Part shown: piece after piece, positions 25,124-33,699 of the stretch
How the letters are laid out: each line of letters starts with the position of its first letter
Position numbering within the stretch: the stretch's first letter is position 1
Source of the DNA: Nitrosopumilus sp.
Lineage (GTDB): Archaea; Thermoproteota; Nitrososphaeria; Nitrososphaerales; Nitrosopumilaceae
Assembly (NCBI RefSeq): GCF_025699125.1
Contig: NZ_JAILWC010000003.1
Coordinates: 124,001 to 188,000, forward strand
Length of the DNA: 64,000 bases
Reading direction: 5' to 3'
Translations under genes and position numbers: made by a program
The notes under the pieces: generated by a model
Seen by the model: only the letters and a program-made list of their open reading frames with translations
Databases searched by the model: none
Told to the model about the DNA's origin: nothing

Positions 25124-26677
25124 ATGTCTACGACCAGAACGATTTATGTCCTCATCAAACTTTTCCCATCAATTCTTGCATTACGAAAAGATAGGAAAAA
25201 ATGGATTTACCATGAAGGAAATGAAATAGATTTAGAACAATTTAGAAAAAATGCTCGTAAAGCACTTGATACATTCATCTCATTAGGACCTGTCTATATT
25301 AAATTAGGACAATGGCTTTCTTCAAGAGCAGACATTTTACCTCAACCATATTTGGAAGAACTTTCAAAACTTCAGGACAGTGTTCCAGCTGCACCTTTTG
25401 ATCAAGCAAAATCAGTCATTGAAAAAGATCTTGGTCCAATTAATGAAACATTTGATCAAATAGATCCGAATTCTATTTCTGGTGCATCATTAGGACAAGT
25501 TTACAGAGGTTCCATTTCTGGTAAACAAATAGTCATTAAAGTAAAAAGACCTGGAATTGAAAAAATTGTTGCAGAAGATATTAGGGTTTTAAAAAAAATT
25601 CTTCCATTAGCATTAAGATTTGTTGATCCAAACTTACGTTATTCAGCAAGAGCGATGCTTTCTCAATTTATTGAAACAATACATGAAGAAATGGATTATA
25701 CCAACGAATCAGAAAATCTCAAAAAAATTAAACATGATTTAGAAAATAATAACAAAGTTGTAGTCCCTTCAGTATACGATGAATATTCATCAAAAAATGT
25801 CCTCACAATGGAATACCTTCCGGGCATTAAAATTACTAATATTGAAGCCCTAAATGAAAAGGGAATTGATAGACAAAAACTGGTAATTGACGTTCATAAG
25901 GTCTTCTTTACTATGCTTCTCAAACACTCAATATTTCACGCAGATCCTCATCCAGGAAACATTTCAGTTACTGATGATGGAAAATTGATTTTGTATGATT
26001 ATGGGATGGTTGGAAGACTAGATGACGAAACTAGACTAAGATTGATCCGTCTATATCTTGCATTAGTAGAAAAAGATCCTCCAAGAACTGTTAATGCAAT
26101 GTATGATCTTGGAATGCTTACACCCGATTTTAATCGCTCAGTAATTGAGAAAGGAATTGAACTAACTGTTCGTGCAATGCACGGTAAAAAACCAGATGAG
26201 ATGGAAGTTGAAAGTTTGATGGAACTTGCCAATAAAACTATGAGTAAATTTCCCTTTATTCTTCCAAAAAATTTGGCTCTGTATATGAGAATGGCATCAA
26301 TTATTGAAGGCATTTACAAAACACACAAAGTAAATTTTAAGTTTGTAAAAATTCTAAGAGAAATTTTAGAAGAAGAGAGCCTAATCAAAGATGCATACAT
26401 TGAAGAAATAAAGCATTCATTTGAACGATTTGCAAAATCAATTGATGCTACAATTTCTATAGCACCAGAACTCAAAAAATATCTTGATGACAACAGATCA
26501 TTGAATCTCTTAAATACAAAACCGAAATCTAATATTTTACTTTCTGGCAGTATTCTTTCTGCTGCAATTTTTATTGGCTCTTCATTTTTGTATACTACAA
26601 ATGAATTAATTGGAATTACTGGAATGATTGGTTCATTAGTTATTATGAGTATTTTTACAATATTTAGAAAACGATAA
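25124..26677 (+). CDS. ABC1/UbiB (AarF) family atypical kinase
   Basis: The 517-residue protein has the hallmark KLGQWLSSRADILPQPY (KxGQ motif, about 61-77), the Ala-rich nucleotide loop SGASLGQVYRG, VIKVKRPG with the catalytic-type Lys, FHADPHPGN and YDYGMVG (the DFG equivalent). Two C-terminal membrane helices follow (about 470-515). UbiB-family proteins support isoprenoid quinone synthesis in bacteria and mitochondria; in archaea the target is unknown, though thaumarchaea do use quinones. The stop is directly followed by the convergent Hsp20 stop. Confidence 0.9.
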   Translation: MSTTRTIYVLIKLFPSILALRKDRKKWIYHEGNEIDLEQFRKNARKALDTFISLGPVYIKLGQWLSSRADILPQPYLEELSKLQDSVPAAPFDQAKSVIEKDLGPINETFDQIDPNSISGASLGQVYRGSISGKQIVIKVKRPGIEKIVAEDIRVLKKILPLALRFVDPNLRYSARAMLSQFIETIHEEMDYTNESENLKKIKHDLENNNKVVVPSVYDEYSSKNVLTMEYLPGIKITNIEALNEKGIDRQKLVIDVHKVFFTMLLKHSIFHADPHPGNISVTDDGKLILYDYGMVGRLDDETRLRLIRLYLALVEKDPPRTVNAMYDLGMLTPDFNRSVIEKGIELTVRAMHGKKPDEMEVESLMELANKTMSKFPFILPKNLALYMRMASIIEGIYKTHKVNFKFVKILREILEEESLIKDAYIEEIKHSFERFAKSIDATISIAPELKKYLDDNRSLNLLNTKPKSNILLSGSILSAAIFIGSSFLYTTNELIGITGMIGSLVIMSIFTIFRKR

Positions 26678-27070
26678 CTATTCTATTTTGATATCTTTCC
26701 CATGTTTTTGGACAGGAACAATAATTGTCAAAACTCCTTGCTCGTATTTTGCAGAATTAACTGATTCTTCTCCCTCCTTTAACTCAATAGGCAATCTTAT
26801 TTTCTTATCAATTATGTTTGGTCTCTGATTACAAATCATATTGTGCTTGTCTTGTTCAGAAATTTCTTTGCATGCTTGAATTGATAAAATATTTCCATTG
26901 ATAGATAACTTGATATCTTTTTTTTCAAATCCTGGCATGTCGACTAATAATGTTAATTTATCCTCATCAAGATACATATCAACTGGAGGTAAAACAAACT
27001 CATAAAATTCTCTTGATTTATTTCCAATTTCTTTTATCATTTCATTTGCCATAGATTTTACTAATCCCAT
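26678..27070 (-). CDS. Small heat shock protein, Hsp20/alpha-crystallin family
   Basis: The protein has the alpha-crystallin domain with VDMYLDEDKLTLLVDMPGF, KDIKLSINGNILSIQA, and YEQGVLTIIVPVQK, followed by an IEI-less basic tail. It holds unfolding proteins in the cytoplasm. The frame can begin at TTG 27088, but I chose ATG 27070 (130 residues) because GGTTTATAACC at 27094-27104 is centred 29 nt before it, as in other leaderless genes here. Confidence 0.88.
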   Translation of the reverse strand: MGLVKSMANEMIKEIGNKSREFYEFVLPPVDMYLDEDKLTLLVDMPGFEKKDIKLSINGNILSIQACKEISEQDKHNMICNQRPNIIDKKIRLPIELKEGEESVNSAKYEQGVLTIIVPVQKHGKDIKIE

Positions 27071-27147
27071 TTTGAGATATATGCTCAATTTTTGGTTATA
27101 AACCTTGATAGATTTTTAATCAATTAATTTCACATCTTTGATAACTT

Positions 27148-27729
27148 ATGATTATTGTAATAGAAGGTGGAGATCAAGCAGGAAAATTAACTCAGTCAAC
27201 TCTTTTGGAAAAAGCTCTAAAAAAAAGAAAGATCAAAACTAAGTTATTTCATTTTCCTGATTACAACACCCCAATAGGACAAGAAATAAGAAAGTATTTG
27301 GATGGAAAACGAAAATTCCCCCCACAAGTAATTCACTGTTTATTATCTGCAAATAGATGGGAAAAACTCGATGAAATAATATCAGCACAAGAAAAAAATT
27401 CAATTCTCATAATGAACCGATATTATCATTCAAATCTAATTTATGGAATTGCAAATGGTTTGAATCCAAAATGGCTTGAGAATCTTGATGCCGGTCTACC
27501 AAAGGCTGATCTTGTAATTTTACTTGATGTATCACAAAAAGAATCCTTTGATAGACAAAAAACTCATCGCGACAAATTTGAAAAAAATGAAGAATTTTTA
27601 AGAAAAATTTCTAAAATCTACAGAACTATTGCAAAGAAAAAAAATTGGAAAATAATTGATGCATCAAAATCTAAACAAGAAGTACATGAAGAAATAATAA
27701 AAACATTTTCGAAGAAAATAGGATTATGA
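27148..27729 (+). CDS. tmk: Thymidylate kinase
   Basis: The 193-residue kinase phosphorylates dTMP to dTDP. It has the P-loop IEGGDQAGKLTQS (residues 5-17), FPDYNTPIGQEIRKYLDG (the DR-like substrate block seen as PDYN), MNRYYHSNLIYGIANG, and LLDVSQKESFDRQ. The residue after the P-loop lysine is Leu rather than the usual Ser/Thr, although the next residue is Thr. It starts the Tmk-HD-PyrH operon with a 4-nt overlap into the HD gene. Confidence 0.88.
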   Translation: MIIVIEGGDQAGKLTQSTLLEKALKKRKIKTKLFHFPDYNTPIGQEIRKYLDGKRKFPPQVIHCLLSANRWEKLDEIISAQEKNSILIMNRYYHSNLIYGIANGLNPKWLENLDAGLPKADLVILLDVSQKESFDRQKTHRDKFEKNEEFLRKISKIYRTIAKKKNWKIIDASKSKQEVHEEIIKTFSKKIGL

Positions 27730-28961
27730 AAAAAAATTATCTCGATATAATTGATCCTATTCATGATTTTATCCGTGTTTATGAACATGAATTATCAATA
27801 ATTGATAATCCTATTTTTCAAAGATTAAGACGAATAAGACAACTTTCAGGGGCTCATTTAACTTATCCTGCAGCTCAACATACAAGATTTGAGCATTCAC
27901 TAGGTGTAATGCATATTGCAAGTCAAGCAGGTAATGCATTAAATGAAAAAGGGATTTTGAAATCTGATGACATTGAAATTCTAAGATTGTCTGGGCTCTT
28001 ACATGATATAGGGCATGGTCCATTTTCTCATCTATTTGAGGAAATAATACAAGAAAAAAAATTTTCACATGAAGACTTTGGTAAAAAAATTATTCTAAAA
28101 TCTGAAATTGGAGATAATTTATCAAAAAATGGATATGACAAAAAACTTGTTACAAAAATCGCTTTTGGGGATTCTAAATTTCAATACCTAAATGAAATTG
28201 TTTCAGGTGCACTTAGTGCGGATATGATGGATTATTTACTTAGAGATGGTTATTTTACGGGAGCAGAACATGCAAAAATTGATCATAAAAGAATTACTCA
28301 ATCCCTTGATGTTCATAAAAAAAAATTATCTTTAGAACGCTCCGCATTGTATTCTTTTGAATCAATGATGCATTCAAGATATCAAATGTTTAAGGCCGTT
28401 TATTTTCATAAAACTGTACGAGCGGCAGAAGTAATGTTGCTTGAAGCCCTTAGATTATCTGATGATGAATTTGGTTTTACAACTTTTAATCTAACTGAAT
28501 TTGTTAACCTTACAGATGAATATATTTTATCTACTTTAATCTCATCCAAATCTATGAAATTAAAACGTGCTAGACAATTTGCTCAAGATTACCAAAATCG
28601 AAAATTGCTAAAATGTGTATTTGAAAGAATATTGACTAGTCATATTGATCTGAAAAAAACAAGAACCGATGAACTAAGATCAACAATTTCTAAAAAATCT
28701 AAAGTTGAAGAAAACGAAATCTTTGTTGATAGTTCTGTTACTCCGTCAATTCCTCTTGCACCATCAAAAAATGAATCTAAATCTATAATTTTAATCTCAA
28801 ATGAAAATGGAAAATCATCGGCAAAAGAAATGCCAATTTCTGAAATTCCAGTCGTTTCAGCAATTTCAGGCTTTATGAATATTCTTAGAATTTATACTCA
28901 TCAAAAGAACAGAAAGAAAGTTGAAATTGCCGCAAAATCGATTATTGGTGATCTAAAATGA
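27726..28961 (+). CDS. HD-domain phosphohydrolase (SAMHD1/dGTPase-like)
   Basis: The 411-residue protein has the metal-binding HD motifs: [14 protein letters not shown] (first His), [14 protein letters not shown] (HD pair) and [15 protein letters not shown] (last Asp). The opening [20 protein letters not shown] is typical of the SAMHD1-like group that hydrolyses nucleoside triphosphates. A Ser/Lys-rich linker follows near residue 315. It overlaps tmk and pyrH by 4 nt on each side (ATGA), so it is translated with two nucleotide kinases, which supports a role in balancing nucleotide pools. Confidence 0.87.
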   Translation: MKKNYLDIIDPIHDFIRVYEHELSIIDNPIFQRLRRIRQLSGAHLTYPAAQHTRFEHSLGVMHIASQAGNALNEKGILKSDDIEILRLSGLLHDIGHGPFSHLFEEIIQEKKFSHEDFGKKIILKSEIGDNLSKNGYDKKLVTKIAFGDSKFQYLNEIVSGALSADMMDYLLRDGYFTGAEHAKIDHKRITQSLDVHKKKLSLERSALYSFESMMHSRYQMFKAVYFHKTVRAAEVMLLEALRLSDDEFGFTTFNLTEFVNLTDEYILSTLISSKSMKLKRARQFAQDYQNRKLLKCVFERILTSHIDLKKTRTDELRSTISKKSKVEENEIFVDSSVTPSIPLAPSKNESKSIILISNENGKSSAKEMPISEIPVVSAISGFMNILRIYTHQKNRKKVEIAAKSIIGDLK

Positions 28962-29641
28962 AAAAAAGAATTGTCATAAAATTATCTGGTAAAATTTTTG
29001 GAATGGACAATGTCAAAGTACTAAAAGATTATGCAGAATTTCTAGTAAAAATTAGTAATATTTGTCAGCCAATAGTTATTGCTGGGGGTGGAAATATTGC
29101 ACGACATTACATTTCTCATGCAAGATCTTCAGGCGCTGATGAATCAACTCTTGATGAATTAGGTATTGAAATATCAAGACTCAATGCAAAGTTATTGATT
29201 TATGCTCTAAAAAATAAAGCATATTCACATCCACCAACTACATTACAGGAAGTTAGACATGCAGTTGATGATGGATTAATCGTTGTAGCTGGCGGTTTAC
29301 ATCCTGGACAGAGCACTAATGGTACTGCAGCTTTGATTGCAGAAAAAGTACAAGCAGAACAATTTCTTAATGCAACTGATGTTGATGGCGTTTATGACAA
29401 GGATCCAAATAAATACAAAAATGCAAAAAAATTTAGACGTATTGAACTTAAGAATTTAAAAAATATGCTTATCCATGAAGATTCTGTTGCTGGAGGTTAT
29501 GATCTGATGGATATTGTGGCTCTAAAAATTATAGAACGTTCTAAAATTAAAACCAGGATTCTAAAGGCTACTCCAAAAAATATTGAAAGTGCTATTAAAG
29601 GTGTTAATGTAGGCACAGAAATTGTTCTTGGTTCAAAATAA
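28958..29641 (+). CDS. pyrH: UMP kinase
   Basis: The 227-residue amino-acid-kinase-fold enzyme makes UDP from UMP. It has [10 protein letters not shown] (residues 5-14), [33 protein letters not shown] and [16 protein letters not shown], all typical of archaeal PyrH. Length is normal. It is the last gene of the Tmk-HD-PyrH operon and converges with the hypothetical gene at 29642 without a gap. Confidence 0.95.
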   Translation: MKKRIVIKLSGKIFGMDNVKVLKDYAEFLVKISNICQPIVIAGGGNIARHYISHARSSGADESTLDELGIEISRLNAKLLIYALKNKAYSHPPTTLQEVRHAVDDGLIVVAGGLHPGQSTNGTAALIAEKVQAEQFLNATDVDGVYDKDPNKYKNAKKFRRIELKNLKNMLIHEDSVAGGYDLMDIVALKIIERSKIKTRILKATPKNIESAIKGVNVGTEIVLGSK

Positions 29642-29998
29642 TTATTCAGATTTTTCATTTTGAATTGTCTGTCTTGTTTCAGACCAAATTTGAATCTCCT
29701 TCTCTGGATATTCTTGCATTCCTGCATCTAGAAGTTTTTTGAAAATTGAAATAGCTTCATCTTTTTTTAAAGCCTTTGATTGAGCCTTTGTAAATCCATC
29801 TTTATCTACAATAACTGCTACATATCCATCTGGAGAATTAATAACTGCTGTAAATTCTTCTTCTCCCACTGGATGAAATTTCCCATCAATTTTTTTGGTA
29901 GTTAACGTTAACATTGCAAATCCAGCTACATCAAACATCTTCATTTGTGATTTACTTGCTCGTAATTTTCCTTGTTGAACTGCTTGAAAATACTGCAT
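29642..29998 (-). CDS. Hypothetical protein, 118 aa
   Basis: I do not recognise a family. The protein is soluble, with an N-terminal MQYFQAVQQGKLRASKSQMK helix-like segment, central strands (DVAGFAMLTLTTKKIDGKF, GYVAVIVDKDGF) and a helical C-terminus (DEAISIFKKLLDAGMQEYP). It is divergent from the LEA14-like gene at 30070. Confidence 0.6.
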   Translation of the reverse strand: MQYFQAVQQGKLRASKSQMKMFDVAGFAMLTLTTKKIDGKFHPVGEEEFTAVINSPDGYVAVIVDKDGFTKAQSKALKKDEAISIFKKLLDAGMQEYPEKEIQIWSETRQTIQNEKSE

Positions 29999-30069
29999 AA
30001 TTCTTTTCTACCTCCAATGGTATAATAACTATCTTAACATTTAAGACATCAAGAGGAAATGAAAAAATA

Positions 30070-30627
30070 ATGAATCCTAAAATTTTTGTTGGTGTTGCAG
30101 TTGCAGCACTTGCTTTGATATTAGGTGGGATTCTTTTAGTAGGACCAACGATGGTGATTTCATCTCAGGATGATTCTTTAGCTGCAACCCCAATTGTTCA
30201 GCAAGTAAAACCCTTAGAAATTGAATTAGAAGATATTTCAGTGGCAAAAATTTCAGAACGTTCAGCAACAATTGATATTGCCTTCAAAATTTCTAATCCT
30301 AACCCACGTTCTGTAATAGTTCAAACTATGGATTATCAATTATTTGAAACAGGCTATTCAGATTTTGAGCAAATCTCAGGTGGTGAAATTGGCAGTAGAC
30401 CAGAGGGAATGGTGGAATTTGGCTCAAATTACTATACTCTTCTTGGTGAAAATTCTATTATTCTAAGAGATAAAGTTGTGTTGAGAAACACTGGTAATAC
30501 TCCTGATTTGTGGAAAGCCTTTGAGGATGGTACGAATACTTGGCGAGTTTCTGGTGATGTCTTTTACAATCTCAGCTCAATGACTAGTGGCCAAGAAAAT
30601 GAGCTTCATTTCGAATTTACAAGGTAA
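30070..30627 (+). CDS. Single-TM LEA14-like envelope protein
   Basis: The 185-residue protein has an N-terminal anchor (about residues 5-31) and an outer beta domain with ELEDISVAKISERSATIDIA and FKISNPNPRSVIVQTMDYQL. The NPNP turn marks the LEA14/WHy fold. It is the second protein in this window with this plan (see 1838-2332); both have an anchor, a related strand order and similar length, so they are likely paralogs. Function unknown. Confidence 0.68.
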   Translation: MNPKIFVGVAVAALALILGGILLVGPTMVISSQDDSLAATPIVQQVKPLEIELEDISVAKISERSATIDIAFKISNPNPRSVIVQTMDYQLFETGYSDFEQISGGEIGSRPEGMVEFGSNYYTLLGENSIILRDKVVLRNTGNTPDLWKAFEDGTNTWRVSGDVFYNLSSMTSGQENELHFEFTR

Positions 30628-30694
30628 ATTCCTATAGTATCATAGAATTCAAAAATTATGATATTTTGTTTTTAGAGAAAAAATATTGGCAAAG

Positions 30695-30703
30695 TTATAA
30701 AAG
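30695..30703 (+). promoter_or_regulatory. TATA box of the 36-aa microprotein
   Basis: TTATAAAAG is centred 28 nt before the ATG at 30727, predicting transcription starting at or just before the start codon. It is one of the clearest archaeal TATA boxes in the window. Confidence 0.7.
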
Positions 30704-30726
30704 CTCGTAAAGTGGGTTTTTATCAA

Positions 30727-30837
30727 ATGGCAGAAGCAGGTATGGCCGCGTTTGGCGCAGCAGCAGGAGTCGCAATAGCACTAGCAGTAGTGACATTCGC
30801 TCTTCGTGGTAAAGGACACCCAGAACCACTCGATTAA
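30727..30837 (+). CDS. 36-aa membrane microprotein
   Basis: The ATG at 30727 gives a 36-residue protein: a short MAEAGM N-terminus, one Ala-rich membrane span (AAFGAAAGVAIALAVVTFAL), then RGKGHPEPLD. A strong TATA box sits 28 nt upstream and a stem-loop with a T-rich tail starts 4 nt after the stop, so it forms a complete single-gene unit. Its codons are more GC-rich than those of neighbouring hypothetical genes and resemble those of Amt, a likely highly expressed gene. No family recognised; a small subunit of a membrane complex is a reasonable guess only. Confidence 0.75.
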   Translation: MAEAGMAAFGAAAGVAIALAVVTFALRGKGHPEPLD

Positions 30838-30840
30838 CCA

Positions 30841-30868
30841 AAAGGAATTTTTCCTTTACAATATTTTT
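30841..30868 (+). terminator. Stem-loop terminator after the microprotein
   Basis: AAAGGAA and TTCCTTT form a 7-bp stem around a TTT loop (30841-30857), followed by a T-rich stretch. It lies 4 nt after the TAA of the 36-aa gene. The symmetry could also serve the convergent Cas4-like gene. Confidence 0.6.
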
Positions 30869-30875
30869 AATTCAT

Positions 30876-31523
30876 CTAATTATTGTCGCCCATTCCTAAC
30901 ATTTCTGCTAGAGATATCTGCTTGGAATTCTTCTTTTTCATAAAACATCTTTCATAATATTGACATTCAGAGCATTCAGTTGATGGCTCTAAGATTGGAA
31001 TTTTTTGTTCTTTTAGAAGATCATTTAGAACTCTTACTCTTCTAATTACTTCCTCAAACATCTTTTTGTTTCGTGTTAATGAGAATGTTGTCTCTTTTCT
31101 ATCTCCTGAAATATATACAACAACTCCATCATTTTTGTCATAAATCCACATACATGCATTAAGATACAAAACATCATTTGCTTGAGGACTTTCTAATTCA
31201 ACAGGTGCTGGTCTGAATAAAAGAATAGTGTCATCTACTATCATATCGACTTGGCCTTTTAGCCTAATGTCATCTATGGCAAATTCTTTTGGTTCACTTC
31301 CATACTCTAGTTTTCTTAGTAATCCTGAGAGAAGCTCATTGAATCCTCGTCTTTCAATTTCTTGAGGATCTACTCTATCATAGTAAGAGCGTCTAAGACA
31401 TTGAACTACTTCATGAAGATGTATAGTTTGAATATCCTTTGAATCTATTTGAACCTCTAACTCTTTTCCAATAGATTTAACAGCACTTTGAATAATTTTT
31501 CGAAAATCTCTATCTCCCATCAT
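30876..31523 (-). CDS. Cas4-like PD-(D/E)XK nuclease with Fe-S cysteines
   Basis: The 215-residue protein has HLHEVVQCLRRSYYDRVDP (first Cys and the RecB-type 'SxxxxCpRk' block), DIRLKGQVDMIVDD (GxxD motif), and PVELESPQANDVLYLNACMW (the ExK-like segment appears as ELES, so the canonical Lys is not obvious). Its C-terminal CSECQYYERCFMKK supplies three cysteines of the Fe-S cluster. This is the Cas4/Dna2 nuclease domain. No CRISPR array or other cas gene is in the window, so a repair or replication role is more likely than CRISPR adaptation. Confidence 0.78.
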   Translation of the reverse strand: MMGDRDFRKIIQSAVKSIGKELEVQIDSKDIQTIHLHEVVQCLRRSYYDRVDPQEIERRGFNELLSGLLRKLEYGSEPKEFAIDDIRLKGQVDMIVDDTILLFRPAPVELESPQANDVLYLNACMWIYDKNDGVVVYISGDRKETTFSLTRNKKMFEEVIRRVRVLNDLLKEQKIPILEPSTECSECQYYERCFMKKKNSKQISLAEMLGMGDNN

Positions 31524-31556
31524 GACAATTTACCTTCTTTTATGATCCCTTTTAGT

Positions 31557-31793
31557 TTAGCTCATGATTTTGGTTATAATTTTCGAAATTCTTCCTGAAA
31601 ATGCTAATATCACAAAATGGACACCAAAACCAATAACCGCCCCCATGATAAGCTCGCCTGTGAAATAGTAAATTCCTAGAAATAATCCCAACGGAGGTAA
31701 TGTGAAAATCATTGCTAAGAATGAACTCACCCAAATGAATCTGATTAGAACTTCTGTAGAAATTTCTGTTTTTTTCTTTGGAAAATTAAACAT
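31557..31793 (-). CDS. Two-helix membrane protein downstream of ATP synthase subunit C
   Basis: The 78-residue protein has a basic N-terminus (MFNFPKKKTE) and two to three hydrophobic stretches (FIWVSSFLAMIFTLPPLGLF and LIMGAVIGFGVHFVILAFSG). It starts 10 nt after the subunit C stop, so both are probably one transcript. A role in ATP synthase assembly is suggested by position only. No family recognised. Confidence 0.6.
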   Translation of the reverse strand: MFNFPKKKTEISTEVLIRFIWVSSFLAMIFTLPPLGLFLGIYYFTGELIMGAVIGFGVHFVILAFSGRISKIITKIMS

Positions 31794-31803
31794 GTTATAA
31801 TTC

Positions 31804-32841
31804 CTATTCTTCTTCTAGGATCAACTTTGACATTGTAATGTCAGTTGGAATTTTTTGTTCAACTGCAAAAGCAATAGCTGCAAGATTTCTAATTTCAAAT
31901 GAAGTCAATTTAGTAATTCCAACAATGGTTGCAAAACTAAACATCTTAGTGAATGATCTCAGTGATGCACTGTATATTGCCATCTCAAATGCTCTTTCAA
32001 ATTCTGCAATAGCATCCAATTCATTTTCTACTTGAGGAACTAAATCCTTGTATTTGGTGCTGGATAATTCATTAAATGCATCTCTGGCTGTTGCTGCTGC
32101 CATCATTCTTCCAAGCAATTCTCTTGCAGGTGGACTTGTACTAATAACTAGATCTTGGATTTGTTCTTCTTTCAATCCCCAAAACTTTCCTCTGATTACA
32201 CTCAAAATATTATAAAAATCAATATCCATCGAAACTAGTTTTGTAGCTTCCTTATCAGAATAATTTTTCATTGCACCTGCTAGATGTTGATATAATATTT
32301 TATCAAAATATGTATCAAAGATTTGCACATTCTTTTTTTCATTGTATAATGCTGCAGCCTTTGCAATCTCTTCTCCAAATTTAACTGAATTTAAGCTTGC
32401 AACTGCTTCTTCAAGATCTTTTGAAACTAGAGCTTTGATTACAATATCTCTTTGTTTGATTAATTCTTCTGCATGAAGATTTACGTGAGTTTCAATCTCT
32501 TCTTGAGATTTACCTAGTACTTTGCCTTTAAGAATTAATTTTAGATTTGATATGATAAATTTCATGTAATATGCGTCTAATACACCCGAATTTCCTGATG
32601 TCTTTGCAATGGAATAATGAATATCTGCCAGTTTGCTTCTTAGGGCTGATTCGATATTTTGTGAAGTATATGGTTTTTGAACATCTGCTACAGAATCAGC
32701 ATAAACTGTATTCTTAATTCTGGTCATTAATTCTTCTAAATCTCTTGATTCGGCAAGTGTTTGAAAATCAGCCTTTGTCAATAATTTACCTCTTTTACTA
32801 TACGCTTTAACTGAGGCATAGACATTCTTTGAACCGCCCAT
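31804..32841 (-). CDS. atpC: A-type ATP synthase subunit C
   Basis: Subunit C links the rotating central stalk to the membrane ring. The 345-residue, all-helical protein has YASVKAYSKRGKLLTKADFQ at the N-terminus and the repeated helix-rich architecture of subunits C/d, ending with LTSFEIRNLAAIAFAVEQ, the recognisable C-terminal block. The ATG at 32841 fits a TATA-like TTAAAATC about 27 nt upstream; a TTG at 32850 is possible. It is separated from the main ATP synthase cluster by about 4 kb containing Amt and other genes. Confidence 0.88.
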   Translation of the reverse strand: MGGSKNVYASVKAYSKRGKLLTKADFQTLAESRDLEELMTRIKNTVYADSVADVQKPYTSQNIESALRSKLADIHYSIAKTSGNSGVLDAYYMKFIISNLKLILKGKVLGKSQEEIETHVNLHAEELIKQRDIVIKALVSKDLEEAVASLNSVKFGEEIAKAAALYNEKKNVQIFDTYFDKILYQHLAGAMKNYSDKEATKLVSMDIDFYNILSVIRGKFWGLKEEQIQDLVISTSPPARELLGRMMAAATARDAFNELSSTKYKDLVPQVENELDAIAEFERAFEMAIYSASLRSFTKMFSFATIVGITKLTSFEIRNLAAIAFAVEQKIPTDITMSKLILEEE

Positions 32842-32903
32842 TTCGATCAATCTCTATAGACAACTGATTTTAATGTTTGGCGAACTATTCCTAAGAACTA
32901 ATC

Positions 32904-33572
32904 TTAGGTAATTTTATCTAAGAATATTATGGCCTCACCTTTTTCTTGCTTTGAGAGTTTTAAAAAGGCTAGTAGAATCTCTTTCTGAATTATTAATGAT
33001 TCATCTGAAATATCCTTCAATTTTGATAGATCCAAGGGGAGTAACTCTTCAATTTTATTCTCACAAAACGCCTTGACATATTTTTGAAAAATTGAATAAG
33101 TAAAATTTGGACTTATTTTTAACAGACTTGTTAAAATTTTCTCAAATTCCTTTTCAGAGGATTCGGCCTTTGCGAAAAACTCTTTTAGTAATTCTTCTCT
33201 GTTTTTAATTTCACTTAATGATAGTGCTATCAAAATACCTTTTTTTGTTAAATGATAATATGGAATTCCCTTTTCTTGTAGTGCTTTTGGACCTCTTTTT
33301 AGGGGTAATCTACCATCTTCTTCTGCAATCTCCATAGGAAGCAAAATTTCATCAAGATCCCGAAATATCCCTGAATAGATATTCTTCCAAGATATCCCAT
33401 GTTTTTTTGCTATTCTCTGAGAAATACCAGTACGTGTTCTTTCAGCAGCATTTGCATTACTTCCAAGTATTGTAATAATTGATCTTTGTCTATTTGCTTC
33501 TCCTGTCAAATCATCTCCTTTAGTCTTGAATGTATCAAAAATTGCAAGTTTAGTGTTTGATTTAATCTTCAT
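32904..33572 (-). CDS. Hypothetical protein, possible winged-helix N-terminus
   Basis: The 222-residue protein contains NAAERTRTGISQRIAKKHGI and YYHLTKKGILIALSLSEI, phrases reminiscent of winged-helix proteins, followed by a helical C-terminal half. No firm family. It lies between atpC and the amt promoter, divergent from amt, so an amt regulator is conceivable but unsupported beyond position. Confidence 0.6.
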   Translation of the reverse strand: MKIKSNTKLAIFDTFKTKGDDLTGEANRQRSIITILGSNANAAERTRTGISQRIAKKHGISWKNIYSGIFRDLDEILLPMEIAEEDGRLPLKRGPKALQEKGIPYYHLTKKGILIALSLSEIKNREELLKEFFAKAESSEKEFEKILTSLLKISPNFTYSIFQKYVKAFCENKIEELLPLDLSKLKDISDESLIIQKEILLAFLKLSKQEKGEAIIFLDKIT

Positions 33573-33670
33573 TTATTACACCTTGACATAATTTTCATAT
33601 TTTATGTTATTATCAGAATATACTAAAATATAATAATTTACTTTTTCACAGTCTTTCGAGTCTCCAATGC

Positions 33671-33680
33671 TTAAATAATT
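33671..33680 (+). promoter_or_regulatory. TATA box of amt
   Basis: TTAAATAATT is centred about 25 nt before the amt ATG at 33700. This places the transcription start at or next to the start codon (leaderless mRNA). A purine-poor CCAATGC precedes it. Confidence 0.65.
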
Positions 33681-33699
33681 TTCAATTTCGATAAATTTA

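Noticed and set aside
30727-30837. The 36-aa protein as an ammonia monooxygenase subunit
   Set aside because: No amoA, amoB or amoC gene is nearby and no sequence similarity can be shown by eye. Kept as unknown.
30876-31523. Cas4 as evidence for a CRISPR system
   Set aside because: No repeats, cas1, cas2 or effector genes are in the window; Cas4-like nucleases occur outside CRISPR loci.
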